In this document: positions 39,121 through 48,930 of the stretch, piece by piece
Position numbering within the stretch: position 1 is the stretch's first letter
Layout: every line of letters starts with the position of its first letter
Origin: Deltaproteobacteria bacterium
GTDB lineage: Bacteria > Myxococcota_A > UBA9160 > UBA4427
Reading direction: 5' to 3'
DNA: 64,000 bases
NCBI GenBank assembly: GCA_002719955.1
Contig: PBFW01000019.1
Span: forward strand, 1-64,000
Position numbers and translations under genes: made by a program
The notes under the pieces: model-generated
The model's input: the letters and a program-made list of their open reading frames with translations, nothing else
Databases searched by the model: none
What the model was told of the DNA's origin: nothing

Positions 39121-39552
39121 ATGTCGGAAATCGCTGAGCGCCTCGAGCGCAATCTGGAAACGATCGCGCGGGATGAGCCCGCGCTGATCCGCCGCGTCTA
39201 CGAGGATCTCTTCTCGCACCATCCCTCGATCGCAGAACTCTTCACCACACACAGAACCGCGGTGAGAGCGGAGATGCTGCGGGAGATTCTGGTGATCGCG
39301 CTCGCGCAGGCCGAAGGGGCCTCCTGGGTGGAAGAGAACCTCGCCTCGCTCGGCTACAAGCACCACGTGAACGAGGTGACGCACGAGATGTACGGCTGGT
39401 TCACCGACTGTCTGATCCGGATCTTCGCGGAGTTCTCAGGATCGGAATGGTGCGCAGAACTCGAGGCGGACTGGCGAGCCGTCCTCGAACAACTCAGCGA
39501 CCAGATGCGCAGGGCGGGAGAGGACGCGGGGGGAGGCATAGTCGGGGCGTAG
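39121..39552 (+). CDS. Single-domain globin family protein
   Basis: 'LIRRVYEDLFSHHPSIAELF...LASLGYKHHVNEVTHEMYGWFTDCLIRIFAEFSGSEWCAELEADWRAVLEQL' globin pattern. Confidence 0.85.
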   Translation: MSEIAERLERNLETIARDEPALIRRVYEDLFSHHPSIAELFTTHRTAVRAEMLREILVIALAQAEGASWVEENLASLGYKHHVNEVTHEMYGWFTDCLIRIFAEFSGSEWCAELEADWRAVLEQLSDQMRRAGEDAGGGIVGA

Positions 39553-39571
39553 CATCGCGAACCCGGCGAAC

Positions 39572-39979
39572 TCACGCCGACGACCCCGACGAGGGTTCAG
39601 CTACCGCGTTCACGACCTCAGATTTCCGAAGGTAGACCTCGACGCCGGAGATCCTTGCCTCTCCGTCGACCTCGAAGACGAGGGCCTCCTCCGCGTGAAG
39701 TCGCCTGCCCGAATCCTCGGTGAAGGTCTCACTGAGGCGCACCCAGACCGTCCGGTCGATCGCCGCGACGCGCTGGACGCGCAACACGTAGTCTCCCAGC
39801 TTCGAGACGACGTCGCACAGGAAGTCGCGGTAGGCCGTGTCTCCCTCGACGACATCGCCATAGGGCCCCATTCGCACGACCCCTTTCGCCAGGGTCTGCC
39901 CGAGCTTCGGCCAATCCTGTTCGCCCAACGCTTCGAGGTAGTTGTGTACGACGCTCGAGATCTCTTCCGTCCCCGACAT
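39572..39979 (-). CDS. SnoaL/NTF2-like protein
   Basis: 'VHNYLEALGEQDWPKLGQTLAKGVVRMGPYGDVVEGDTAYRDFL'. Confidence 0.75.
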   Translation of the reverse strand: MSGTEEISSVVHNYLEALGEQDWPKLGQTLAKGVVRMGPYGDVVEGDTAYRDFLCDVVSKLGDYVLRVQRVAAIDRTVWVRLSETFTEDSGRRLHAEEALVFEVDGEARISGVEVYLRKSEVVNAVAEPSSGSSA

Positions 39980-40097
39980 TCTCATTCCTCCATCGACGTC
40001 GAGAGCATGGGATGAGATCGCGCTCCCTGCCACGCTCGGGCTACCGTGCTTGCAATGCAGGCCGATCGGCGTGGATCGTGATCCGGGAGGGTAGGGG

Positions 40098-40586
40098 ATG
40101 GGGAACGTGGAGAAGTTGGAGAGTCGGGTGAGCCGACTCGAGTCAGAGGTGCGCGCGCTCCGGGATCAGCGCGAGATCCAGGAACTCCGATTTCGCTATC
40201 ACATCGCCGTCAACGAAAGGCGGATCGACGAGATTCCAGCGCTTTTCTGTGAGGAGGGGGAGGCGCATTTCGGGGAGATCGGATCCGCGCGGGGAAGGGC
40301 CGAGATCGCCACTTTCTACCACGACGTGGTGGGCGGGAGTCCCTTCATCAAACAGTTCATCCACAATCACGTGATCCAGATCTCGGGTGATCGCGCGACG
40401 GGGCTCTCCTACCTGGAGGCCAAGACCGTCGCCGAAGGGGAGAGCCTCCTCGTTGCGGCGCGCTTCGATGATGAATACGTACGGCTCGCCGGAGGCTGGC
40501 ATTTTCGCATGCTGCGACTGACGCCATTCTTTGTCACCCCCCTCCGTGAGGGCTGGTCCGGCGAGAACGAACTCGCCACCCGCTGA
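40098..40586 (+). CDS. SnoaL/NTF2-like protein with N-terminal coiled coil
   Basis: 'VEKLESRVSRLESEVRALRDQREIQELRFRYHIAVNERRIDEIPALFCEEGEAHFG'. Confidence 0.85.
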   Translation: MGNVEKLESRVSRLESEVRALRDQREIQELRFRYHIAVNERRIDEIPALFCEEGEAHFGEIGSARGRAEIATFYHDVVGGSPFIKQFIHNHVIQISGDRATGLSYLEAKTVAEGESLLVAARFDDEYVRLAGGWHFRMLRLTPFFVTPLREGWSGENELATR

Positions 40587-40617
40587 TCCGCGCTGCGGGT
40601 GCTGAATCGGAGATTCC

Positions 40618-41547
40618 ATGGAAATCGGCCTCATCCTGCCCAACTCGGGCGAGCTCGCGAACGCCGCGGCGATCTATCGGATCGCAGAGAGGGCTGAAGC
40701 ACTCGGCTTCGACGCGCTCTGGACCGCGGATCATCTGGTCTTGCCGATCGAATCATCGACCTTTTATCCCTATTTGCCGGGCATGAAGATCCGGCCCGAC
40801 GCGCGTCACGCCTTCATCGATCCGATGATCGCCCTGGCCGGGGTCGCGGCGCGCACGAGCCGTATTCGTCTCGGGGTGAGCGTTTATCTCGCCGCGCTTC
40901 GCCACCCGATCGTCGCTGCGAAACTCGTCGCGTCTCTCGATCAGCTTTCGGGCGGGCGGGTTCTTCTGGGTGTGGGTTCGGGCTGGATTCCAGAGGAGTA
41001 CGAGACGCTCGGGATCTCGTTCGATGAACGGGGTCGCGTCCTCGACGAACACCTCGAAGCCATGCGCGCGCTCTGGTCCGAGGATCATCCCCGCTACGAG
41101 GGCGACTACTACCGCTTCGAGAATATCGGCTTCGACCCGAAGCCCGTGGCTTCACGCATCCCGATCTGGGTCGGCGGCAACAGCCGGCCGGCGCGGCGGA
41201 GAGCCGCGCGCCTGGGTGACGGCTGGCATGTGATCGACGTGCCGCTGCCGGAGCTGCGTCAGGGGATCGATGATCTGTCGGATCTGTGTCGCGAGGCGGG
41301 TCGCTCCGCGTCCGATGTGGTGATCTCGATGCGTGCTCAGATCCAGCTGACCGAAGCGCGGATCCCCCCCGAAGAGCGCATCGCTCCGCTGATGGGTCCG
41401 CTCGACGACGTCCTCGATCGACTCCGAGACTATTCGGCGGCCGGGGTGAGCCATATGGCCCTGTGGCCCCGGGAGTCGGACCTCGACGCCTATTTGGAAA
41501 GGATGGAGCGAATCGCGGCAGAGATCCTTCCCGCCTTTCCTGTGTGA
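40618..41547 (+). CDS. LLM class F420-dependent-type oxidoreductase
   Basis: 'MEIGLILPNSGELANAAAIYRIAERAEALGFDALWTADHLVLP'. Confidence 0.92.
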   Translation: MEIGLILPNSGELANAAAIYRIAERAEALGFDALWTADHLVLPIESSTFYPYLPGMKIRPDARHAFIDPMIALAGVAARTSRIRLGVSVYLAALRHPIVAAKLVASLDQLSGGRVLLGVGSGWIPEEYETLGISFDERGRVLDEHLEAMRALWSEDHPRYEGDYYRFENIGFDPKPVASRIPIWVGGNSRPARRRAARLGDGWHVIDVPLPELRQGIDDLSDLCREAGRSASDVVISMRAQIQLTEARIPPEERIAPLMGPLDDVLDRLRDYSAAGVSHMALWPRESDLDAYLERMERIAAEILPAFPV

Positions 41548-41818
41548 GGCCAATGGTGATCTACGCGCAGGAGGCCGACGAAACGATCGTCGGGTTCGCC
41601 GAAGTTCTCGAAGAGGAGGCTGCGTCCCACGCCACCTGAAGGCGAGTGGCCTCGTCAAGGTGCGGAGGATCGGATGAGATCGACGGCTTGATCGGCGGGA
41701 TCCTCTCTGCGATCGTGAGAATCGCTGGCGACGCCGATCCCAAGAAACCCACGCAGAGGGTGATCATGTCGCGGGGGATCGCGGGGCGATCGCCTCTTCC
41801 CCATGCAGGAGAACGGCC

Positions 41819-42673
41819 ATGCAGGATCTGGCAGGAAAGGTCGCCTTTGTCAGCGGTGGCGGCAGCGGAATCGGGCGAGGGATCGCACTCGGGCTCGCCG
41901 CGGAGTCGATGGTCGTGGCCGTCGCCGATATTCGGCTCGAGGGCGCGCAGGCGGTGGCGGCGGAAATCATCGAGCGAGGGGGCCATGCCCTCGCCATCCG
42001 GGTGGACGTGACTTCACTCGAGTCGCTCGAGTTGGCCGCAAAGCGGGTCGCCGCCGAGGCGGGCGGCTTGAATCTTCTGTGCGCGAATGCCGGGGTGTTG
42101 GCTCGGATGGCCTCGAACGATGATCACACGGTGGAAGATTGGGAGTACACGCTCTCGGTCAACGTCCTGGGCATCATGAAGACGATCAGGGTCTTTCTAC
42201 CTCTGCTCCGGCAGAGCGCGCCAGATGCGCATATCGTCAACACGGCCTCGCTCGGAGGGCTCGTGGCGACGGGCGGGCTCCCGATCAGCGCATATGTCGC
42301 GAGCAAATACGCCTGCGTGGGGTACAGCGAATTTCTGCGAGGAGAGCTTGCGGCCGAAGAGATCGGCGTCTCCGTTCTCTGTCCGGGCGTGGTCGAATCG
42401 GATCTGATGAACACCTCTTCCCGGAATCGTCCGGAAGGCTTCGGCCGATCGGCTGCGTTCGAAGGTGCGGCGACACCGGGCGATGTCGACTCTCCGGCCG
42501 TTGCGGATACGTCCATGCCCGCCGAGGAAGTCGGGCCGATCGTCGTCGAGGCCATTCGCGCGAATCGGCCCTATATCTTCACGCATCCGCATGCACGACA
42601 GGCGGTCGAGAAGCGCTTTCAGCGAATCTTCGACGATTTCGAGTTCGCTGCACAGGCCGTCGGGAAGACCTAG
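41819..42673 (+). CDS. SDR family oxidoreductase
   Basis: 'GKVAFVSGGGSGIGRGIALGLA', 'CANAGVLA', 'YVASKYACVGYSEFL'. Confidence 0.93.
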   Translation: MQDLAGKVAFVSGGGSGIGRGIALGLAAESMVVAVADIRLEGAQAVAAEIIERGGHALAIRVDVTSLESLELAAKRVAAEAGGLNLLCANAGVLARMASNDDHTVEDWEYTLSVNVLGIMKTIRVFLPLLRQSAPDAHIVNTASLGGLVATGGLPISAYVASKYACVGYSEFLRGELAAEEIGVSVLCPGVVESDLMNTSSRNRPEGFGRSAAFEGAATPGDVDSPAVADTSMPAEEVGPIVVEAIRANRPYIFTHPHARQAVEKRFQRIFDDFEFAAQAVGKT

Positions 42674-42770
42674 GACGTCCGGGGAATTCGTGCATCCATC
42701 TCGATCCTTTCCCGTCCGTTCTCTCCGCCTCTTTTTCACCCGTTGGGCGTGAGCGTTCCCGCCGAGCGTT

Positions 42771-44042
42771 CTACTCGATCAGATGGACGACCCCCTCCTT
42801 TTCACCGAGGGGCGGAGCGAAGTCGGTCGCGGCCTCGTAGTCGACGCCGTCCACTTCCCATCCGTATAGCTGCATGAATTCCTTCTTGAACAGTTCGAGA
42901 CCCCGGGCGGTGAGCGGAGCCACGGCCCCCGGTTGGGCGGTCTCCCATAATTCGCGCAGTGGGGTCTGGGTTTCCGGCACGAGTTCATTGGCATCGAGAC
43001 GGAGTCGTCCCTCTTCGTCGAGCATCTCGCGCCAGGCCTCGCCCTGGCCCTTTTCCCCGGCGCCATAGAGCGCGTGGGCGAAGCCGATGCCGACCGCGAG
43101 CGGATCGTCATAGGCACCGATGCCGCTGTCGACCACGGCGAGATAGTCGGCGATATATTTGAGCATGGCGGGAATCGCGACCGAGGCGCCGGTCACGACC
43201 GCCGGGTTCATGCAGGTGAAGGCCGAGCCCCCGAGACGTTTCTGGAGTCGGGCATCGAGACTTCGCGTCGTTGCATCGATGTGTTTCTTGGCTGCGCCCA
43301 GGGCTCCGTCCCAATAGATTCGCCGCAGCGGCTCGAAGTCGGGACCGATATAACTGAGTGATGCGATCTTGAATCCCGGGTGGGCTCGGTCCGCGTAGAG
43401 CAGGGCGTTGGCCCAGAGAGCCAGATCGTCGCCGCCCATCACGCGTCGGGTATGCTCGATTTCGATCTCGCTGGCGGGCTCGAGATGCACCTCTTTGTGT
43501 TCGCCGCTCTTGAAGTCGAGGCCGACGACATCGAGCGGTTCGCCCACGACTTTGAGTGCCGAAGTCCAGGTTTCTTCGAGGTGAGTGCGTCGGGGCGCAG
43601 CGACGCTGTAAACGAGAAGATCGATCCGCTCTCCGGCCGCGTGGAGATCATCGATCACCCGATCTCGGGTCTCGTCGCTGAAGGCGTCCCCGAAATAGGT
43701 CCGCTGTTCGGGGTAGGTCCGATGCAGCGCTTCGGTGAGGTACCAACCGGCTGGGGCGATCGCGACCTTCTGGTCGCGGAAGGCCGGCGGCGTTTCGTAG
43801 CCCACACCGATGATCTTCGTGAACCCCGCCTCCTTGAGTGAGATTGCGATCGAACTTCCGTATCCGAAAGTGGTACTTCCGAGAATCAGCGCCGTCTTTC
43901 CCTCGGCCGCGGCCAGCGGTGCGGGGAACGCAGCGCGGGCCCGCTCGATCTGGCGCTGGGTGAGGACGCGGCAGCCTTCGGGGTGGGCCGTCAGGATCAT
44001 CAGTCCGCGTGCGCGGGGTGTAGCGAGTGAAAGAACCGACAT
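42771..44042 (-). CDS. FabV/Ter-like trans-2-enoyl-CoA (ACP) reductase family
   Basis: 'ALILGSTTFGYGSSIAISL', 'SLSYIGPDFEPLRRIYWDGALGAAKKHID' (Y-x8-K). Confidence 0.8.
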   Translation of the reverse strand: MSVLSLATPRARGLMILTAHPEGCRVLTQRQIERARAAFPAPLAAAEGKTALILGSTTFGYGSSIAISLKEAGFTKIIGVGYETPPAFRDQKVAIAPAGWYLTEALHRTYPEQRTYFGDAFSDETRDRVIDDLHAAGERIDLLVYSVAAPRRTHLEETWTSALKVVGEPLDVVGLDFKSGEHKEVHLEPASEIEIEHTRRVMGGDDLALWANALLYADRAHPGFKIASLSYIGPDFEPLRRIYWDGALGAAKKHIDATTRSLDARLQKRLGGSAFTCMNPAVVTGASVAIPAMLKYIADYLAVVDSGIGAYDDPLAVGIGFAHALYGAGEKGQGEAWREMLDEEGRLRLDANELVPETQTPLRELWETAQPGAVAPLTARGLELFKKEFMQLYGWEVDGVDYEAATDFAPPLGEKEGVVHLIE

Positions 44043-44137
44043 TCGCTCCCTTGAGTGAGACCGGGCTCGTGCCCGAATGGGTTTTCGGAGATTCGCCAAG
44101 ACGCTCGATCGCGGCCCGTGAGTTGGAGCCTACCCGA

Positions 44138-45625
44138 TCAGTGCTTCTTTGCGCTCGAACTCGGGGCGCGGTAATCGAGTGGCGGCGCGCGGTCCCCGAC
44201 CAGCGGGCGATATACGAAGTTCGGGCCGATCCGCTCGCGATGTTCCGCGGTTGCGGCTTCGATCAGTTCCGGTCGGGTGAAGAGATCGACCGCCGTCATC
44301 GCCAGGGTCTTGGCGGCGTTGATCATGCCCTTGTTCCCGATTTCGGTTCCACCCGACGCGACGGCCTGCCATGAATGTGGGGGAACGCCCGGGACCCAGG
44401 TCGCCGTCGACAATCCGACGGTCGGTACCACCTGGGATACATCGCCGACGTCGGTCGAGCCCGGGAACACGCCGTGGATGGCGAAGGTCTCGATTTCGGT
44501 AGAACTGGAGATTGGAGGATGGGCGCCGAGGAGGCTCTCCTGAAGTTTCTTGGCGAAGCGTTTTTCGGACGCGCTGTACTCGACGCCACCAACGTTGTGG
44601 AGATTGGCATCCATCGCACGACCGAGGGCTTCGTTGGGGACCAGCTCATTCGCGCCGTGGATCACTTCGTAGTCGACGCTCGTCCCCGTTCCCCTCGCAG
44701 CCCCTTCGGACGCGGCCACGACCCGCTCGAAAATCGTGTGGAGGGTCTCGGTATCCGGGTGCCGGACATAGTAGAAAACCTCGGCGAAATCCGGCGTGAC
44801 GTTGGGCGCGTGGCCACCCTGGGTGATGACATAATGGATTCGGGTCTCCTGCGGCACGTGTTCGCGCAGCAGATTGGCCATGTGATTCATCGCCTCGACG
44901 CCGTCGAGGGCGGAACGAGCTTGTTCGGGTGCCGCGGCGGCGTGGGCGGACACGCCCCGAAAGCGGAACTTGGCGGATTTATTGGCGAGCATGCCGTAGA
45001 TGCTCGCGCCGTTATACGAGGAGGGATGCCAATGGAGCGCCACGTCGACACCCTCGAAAAGGCCCTCCCGGACGAGATAGGCCTTGCCGGCTCCGCCCTC
45101 CTCGGCGGGCGTTCCGTAGACGCGCAGCGTTCCACCCGAAGGGGAGGCTGAAAGCCAATCGGCTACGGCGATCGCAGCCGCGACCGATCCCGCGCCGAAG
45201 AGATGGTGGCCGCAGGCGTGGCCCGCGGCCACCTCGTCGCGGTGCTGGCGTTCCGGTTCGCGTGTCTGGGAGAGACCCGGCAGCGCATCGAACTCTGCGA
45301 GTACAGCCACTACGGGACTTCCCGACCCATAGGTCGCTACGAAGGCCGTCGGCATTCCCGCGACGTTCGCCTCGACCGAGAAGCCCGCTTTGCGCAATGT
45401 GTTCTGCAGGAGGGCCGACGACTCGACCTCCTGGTAACCGACTTCGGAGAGATCCCAGATTCGTTGGGCGATCTCGCCGTAGCGGGTGCGGCGGGCCTCT
45501 ACGTGGTCGGTGACCCGAGCCTTGGGATCCTCCGGGAGCTTCTCGCCGGAGGCATCGCTGAGGAGCACGCTCGAGAGGATGAGGCAGAACACGAGACTGG
45601 ATGTACGCTGGATTCGCATCCGCAT
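44138..45625 (-). CDS. M20-family amidohydrolase (AbgB-like), signal peptide
   Basis: 'VVAVLAEFDALPGLSQTREPERQHRDEVAAGHACGHHLFGAGSVAAAIAVADWL'. Confidence 0.92.
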   Translation of the reverse strand: MRMRIQRTSSLVFCLILSSVLLSDASGEKLPEDPKARVTDHVEARRTRYGEIAQRIWDLSEVGYQEVESSALLQNTLRKAGFSVEANVAGMPTAFVATYGSGSPVVAVLAEFDALPGLSQTREPERQHRDEVAAGHACGHHLFGAGSVAAAIAVADWLSASPSGGTLRVYGTPAEEGGAGKAYLVREGLFEGVDVALHWHPSSYNGASIYGMLANKSAKFRFRGVSAHAAAAPEQARSALDGVEAMNHMANLLREHVPQETRIHYVITQGGHAPNVTPDFAEVFYYVRHPDTETLHTIFERVVAASEGAARGTGTSVDYEVIHGANELVPNEALGRAMDANLHNVGGVEYSASEKRFAKKLQESLLGAHPPISSSTEIETFAIHGVFPGSTDVGDVSQVVPTVGLSTATWVPGVPPHSWQAVASGGTEIGNKGMINAAKTLAMTAVDLFTRPELIEAATAEHRERIGPNFVYRPLVGDRAPPLDYRAPSSSAKKH

Positions 45626-45694
45626 GAGAATAGGGCGAGTCGCAGCGAGTCGGTATGTCGGATCCGGCGGATGGACGAGGATCGTTTCCGGACG

Positions 45695-46891
45695 TCAGAG
45701 CCCCGGCAATGCGTCCGCCAGGCCGAGCATGACGTTCGCCGAGTCGATGTAGGTCTTCTCGCCGATGAAGGTGTGCTGGGTGCCGGTGTACATGTCGCGG
45801 AAGGCGCGCTCGAGGCGACAGCCCTCGCGAATGGCCGTGGTTCCCGCAGCGAGATGAGCCCAGTGGACGATCTCTCGGCTCGCCTGGGTTGCGTAGGTCG
45901 CGGCCACGCGCATGTCGGCGCGCATCTCGAGTGTCAGCTCTCCGCCCTTTCCGACGCTCTCCCAGACCGATTCGTGTGTGTTCTGAAGGAGGGACCAGGC
46001 TGCGCGCCACATCCCCTCGTGATGCGCGAGCCCCGCCTGAAAGGTCATCTTGTTGGCGAGATTCGAGGCCTCGCCCATGCGCTGTGTCGACTGCGCGAGT
46101 GTCATCACGTCGTCGAGGCAGCTCCTCGCGACACCGACGGCCCAGGCGCCATGACCCGCACCGGTGATCGGCATGATGCCCAGCCGGAAGACGTTGCCGC
46201 CCCGCCTGGGTTCACGCGTGAAGAGGGGATAGGTTCGATGCTCGGGGACGAAGACATCCTCCACTTCGTAGTCGAAGCTCCCGGTGGCCTTCAGTCCGGT
46301 GACGTACCAGCCATCGGTGAAACGGATCTCGTCGCGAGGAAAAATCGCGACGCGCAGATCGGGCAGCCCGTCGTCGCCCATCAGGGGGGCGCCATCGCGA
46401 AAGGGGATGAAGCCGCCTGCGACGTATTCGCTATGGCCGGTCCCACTCCCGAAATTCCATTTCCCCGTGACGGAATACCCGCCCTCGCGGACCTGTCCCT
46501 GACCGTTCGGCGCGAATTGCCCACCCATCGTGATGCGGTGATCGTTGGCCGTGAAGACTTCGGCGAAGCCCTCGTCCGGGAGATAGGCCGCCGCGAACGC
46601 GGCAGAGGGGAGATTTGCGATTCCGATCCAACCCACGGATCCATCCTGCCAAGCGAGTTCTTCCCAGATCTCGAGCATCTCGGGGACCGAGGGCTCGACG
46701 CCTCCGGCTTCGCGTGGGTTCGTGTATTGCAGGAGTCCGGATTGCCAGAGCGCATCGACGGTCTCCTTGTTCAACGTGCGTTCGCGCTCGCTCGCCTCTG
46801 CATTCTCGAGCACGAGTGGGCGAATCGAACGCGCCATCTCGACGCCGGGATTCGAAGTCGGGCCGTCTCGATCGATCTTGATCCTTCGCAT
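45695..46891 (-). CDS. Acyl-CoA dehydrogenase family protein / flavin monooxygenase-like
   Basis: 'ETVDALWQSGLLQYTNPREAGGVEPSVPEMLEIWEELAWQDGSVGWIGIANLPSAAFAAAYLP' (HsaA-type). Confidence 0.88.
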   Translation of the reverse strand: MRRIKIDRDGPTSNPGVEMARSIRPLVLENAEASERERTLNKETVDALWQSGLLQYTNPREAGGVEPSVPEMLEIWEELAWQDGSVGWIGIANLPSAAFAAAYLPDEGFAEVFTANDHRITMGGQFAPNGQGQVREGGYSVTGKWNFGSGTGHSEYVAGGFIPFRDGAPLMGDDGLPDLRVAIFPRDEIRFTDGWYVTGLKATGSFDYEVEDVFVPEHRTYPLFTREPRRGGNVFRLGIMPITGAGHGAWAVGVARSCLDDVMTLAQSTQRMGEASNLANKMTFQAGLAHHEGMWRAAWSLLQNTHESVWESVGKGGELTLEMRADMRVAATYATQASREIVHWAHLAAGTTAIREGCRLERAFRDMYTGTQHTFIGEKTYIDSANVMLGLADALPGL

Positions 46892-46995
46892 GGTCTTCTA
46901 GTTCCTGTCTTCTGCTGGGCGGTTGGAGTGGGCGGGTGTGACGCACGCGTTGCGACGCGCGCGCCCGGGCGGCGGCGAGATTCTCCACGGCCCGC

Positions 46996-48183
46996 TCATG
47001 GGTGTTTTCCGAACTCGACGGGGAGCTCGAGAAAGCCGGAAACGAAGGTCGAGGGCTCGTAGCGGACCTCGAAGCCGGGGCGCACGTGGATGTCGGGCAG
47101 ACGCGCCAGAAGCTCCTCGAAGAGGATGCCGATCTGGATGCGCGCGAGGTTCGCTCCCATGCAGAAATGAGCGCCGATTCCGAAGGCGATATGCGGGTTG
47201 GGATTCCTCTTGACGTTGAAGGTCTCGGCCTCGACGAAGACGGTCTCGTCCCGATTGGCCGAGGGGTAGAGGAGCATCACGCGATCGTCCTGGCGGATGG
47301 TCTTTCCGCGGAGCTCGGTGTCCCGGGTCGCGGTGCGTTTCATGTTGATGACCGGCGACGACCAGCGGATGAACTCCTCGACCGCGGTCTTGAGTCCGCT
47401 CGGATTGCCAACGAGGTAGGCCTGCTGGTCGGGATGACGCGAGAGCATCTCCATGCCGCAGGCCGTGACATTGCGCGAGGTCTCGCTTCCCCCGACGAGG
47501 AGCAGCAGCGACTCGGAGACGATCTCGTTATCGCTGAGCTTCGAACCGTCGACATCGGCGTGCACGAGAATACTGACGAGGTCGTCTCGGGGCTGTGCGC
47601 GGCGATCCTCGATCATCTCCTTCACGTAGGCCGCATAGTCGACAAAGGCGGTGAAGACCGCGCTCTTGTCCTCCGCATCGGAACCGAGGGTCATGATGTC
47701 CGACCAGTGGCGCAGACGATCGAAATCCTCTTCCGGAATTCCGAGGAAGCCGCCGATCGTTGCCATGGGGAGTCGGGCAGCGATGTCCTCGACGAACTCG
47801 CACTCGCCCCGGGCCGCCACCTTGTCGATCAGGCCCCGAGCGATCTCGCGAATCGCTTTTTCCTGCTCCGCGAGTCTGCGCGGTGTGAATCCCTTGTAGA
47901 GAAAGGATCGGATCCAGGTGTGGCGCGGATCGTCCTGATTGATCATCGATGGATCGGGATCATCGACCTGGGGTCTCGTTCCGCGCGCAGAGGAGAAGAT
48001 CTCGGGCTCCTTCGACACCCGAGACACGTCCTCGTGCAGCGAGATCCACCAGAAGCCGTTCTTCTCGTCCCAATGAACCGGCTCGAATTCACGCAGCCAG
48101 GCGTAGACCGGCCAGGGGTCGTCAGCGTAGAAATTGCGGTCCAGGAGGTCGAAATCCGGTCTGGCTGATTTCGTGTGGGGCAT
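46996..48183 (-). CDS. Cytochrome P450
   Basis: 'LLLVGGSETSRNV', 'IAFGIGAHFCMGANLARIQI'. Confidence 0.95.
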   Translation of the reverse strand: MPHTKSARPDFDLLDRNFYADDPWPVYAWLREFEPVHWDEKNGFWWISLHEDVSRVSKEPEIFSSARGTRPQVDDPDPSMINQDDPRHTWIRSFLYKGFTPRRLAEQEKAIREIARGLIDKVAARGECEFVEDIAARLPMATIGGFLGIPEEDFDRLRHWSDIMTLGSDAEDKSAVFTAFVDYAAYVKEMIEDRRAQPRDDLVSILVHADVDGSKLSDNEIVSESLLLLVGGSETSRNVTACGMEMLSRHPDQQAYLVGNPSGLKTAVEEFIRWSSPVINMKRTATRDTELRGKTIRQDDRVMLLYPSANRDETVFVEAETFNVKRNPNPHIAFGIGAHFCMGANLARIQIGILFEELLARLPDIHVRPGFEVRYEPSTFVSGFLELPVEFGKHP

Positions 48184-48267
48184 CGGGCACCTCGCCTTTT
48201 CGATCTTGAATCAAGTGCTCCGCGGTGGGGAGTCCACGCCTCTCCGCCCGCGGAGCGGCATTGATTG

Positions 48268-48279
48268 ATAACATGTTAT
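48268..48279. promoter_or_regulatory. Palindromic operator candidate ATAACATGTTAT
   Basis: Perfect 12-bp AT-rich palindrome in the divergent P450/TetR intergenic region. Confidence 0.5.
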
Positions 48280-48295
48280 TGCATATGTTTCCACG

Positions 48296-48928
48296 ATGTC
48301 CTCACCCGTGAATCTCCCGTCGAACGGCCGCAGCGGGACGACCGTGCGAATCGAGCGCCGCCTCGGGCGCGCTCAGATCGAGCGCCGCGAGCGCCTGCTG
48401 GAGGCGGCCCGAAGCCTGGCCTCCGAGGGGGGCTATCCGGCGGTGACCATTCGCGACGTCGCGGATCGGGCTGAAATGGGTCTGGCGACGGTTTACCGAT
48501 ATTTTTCGTCCAAGGACCATCTGATCGCCGAGGTACACGCCGCTCGTGGCCGGGAAATCGCTCGCGAATTGCAGGAAAACCCGCCGCCCGGCGCATGTGC
48601 CCAGGAGCGGGCGCTGCGGGTCTGCGAGCGGTTGATCACGATCATCGGCCAGGATCTCAACCTCGCCGCCGCCGGCGTGATGGCGCTGACCTCGGGAGAT
48701 CCCGCTGCGAGTTCGGCGGGGCAGTGGCAGGCGATGGTGATCGGGCCCTGCATGGAGGCGGCCTTCGGCGACGAGGACGTGGGCGATCGCCACGAGCTGA
48801 GCGATCTCCTCGGGCATCTCGTGTTCGCGGTGATGGTGGGGCTCACGACTGGACAACACGCCCGCGAGAGTGCGATGGTACTCTTCGAGAGCGCTGTACG
48901 ACGCATGCTTCCAAGGAGGAATTCTTAG
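48296..48928 (+). CDS. TetR/AcrR family regulator
   Basis: 'RERLLEAARSLASEGGYPAVTIRDVADRAEMGLATVYRYFSSKDHLIAEV' HTH. Confidence 0.95.
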   Translation: MSSPVNLPSNGRSGTTVRIERRLGRAQIERRERLLEAARSLASEGGYPAVTIRDVADRAEMGLATVYRYFSSKDHLIAEVHAARGREIARELQENPPPGACAQERALRVCERLITIIGQDLNLAAAGVMALTSGDPAASSAGQWQAMVIGPCMEAAFGDEDVGDRHELSDLLGHLVFAVMVGLTTGQHARESAMVLFESAVRRMLPRRNS

Positions 48929-48930
48929 TC

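Noticed and set aside
45203-47062. 619-aa plus-strand ORF
   Set aside because: Shadow ORF antisense to the M20 hydrolase and acyl-CoA dehydrogenase genes; no family signature.
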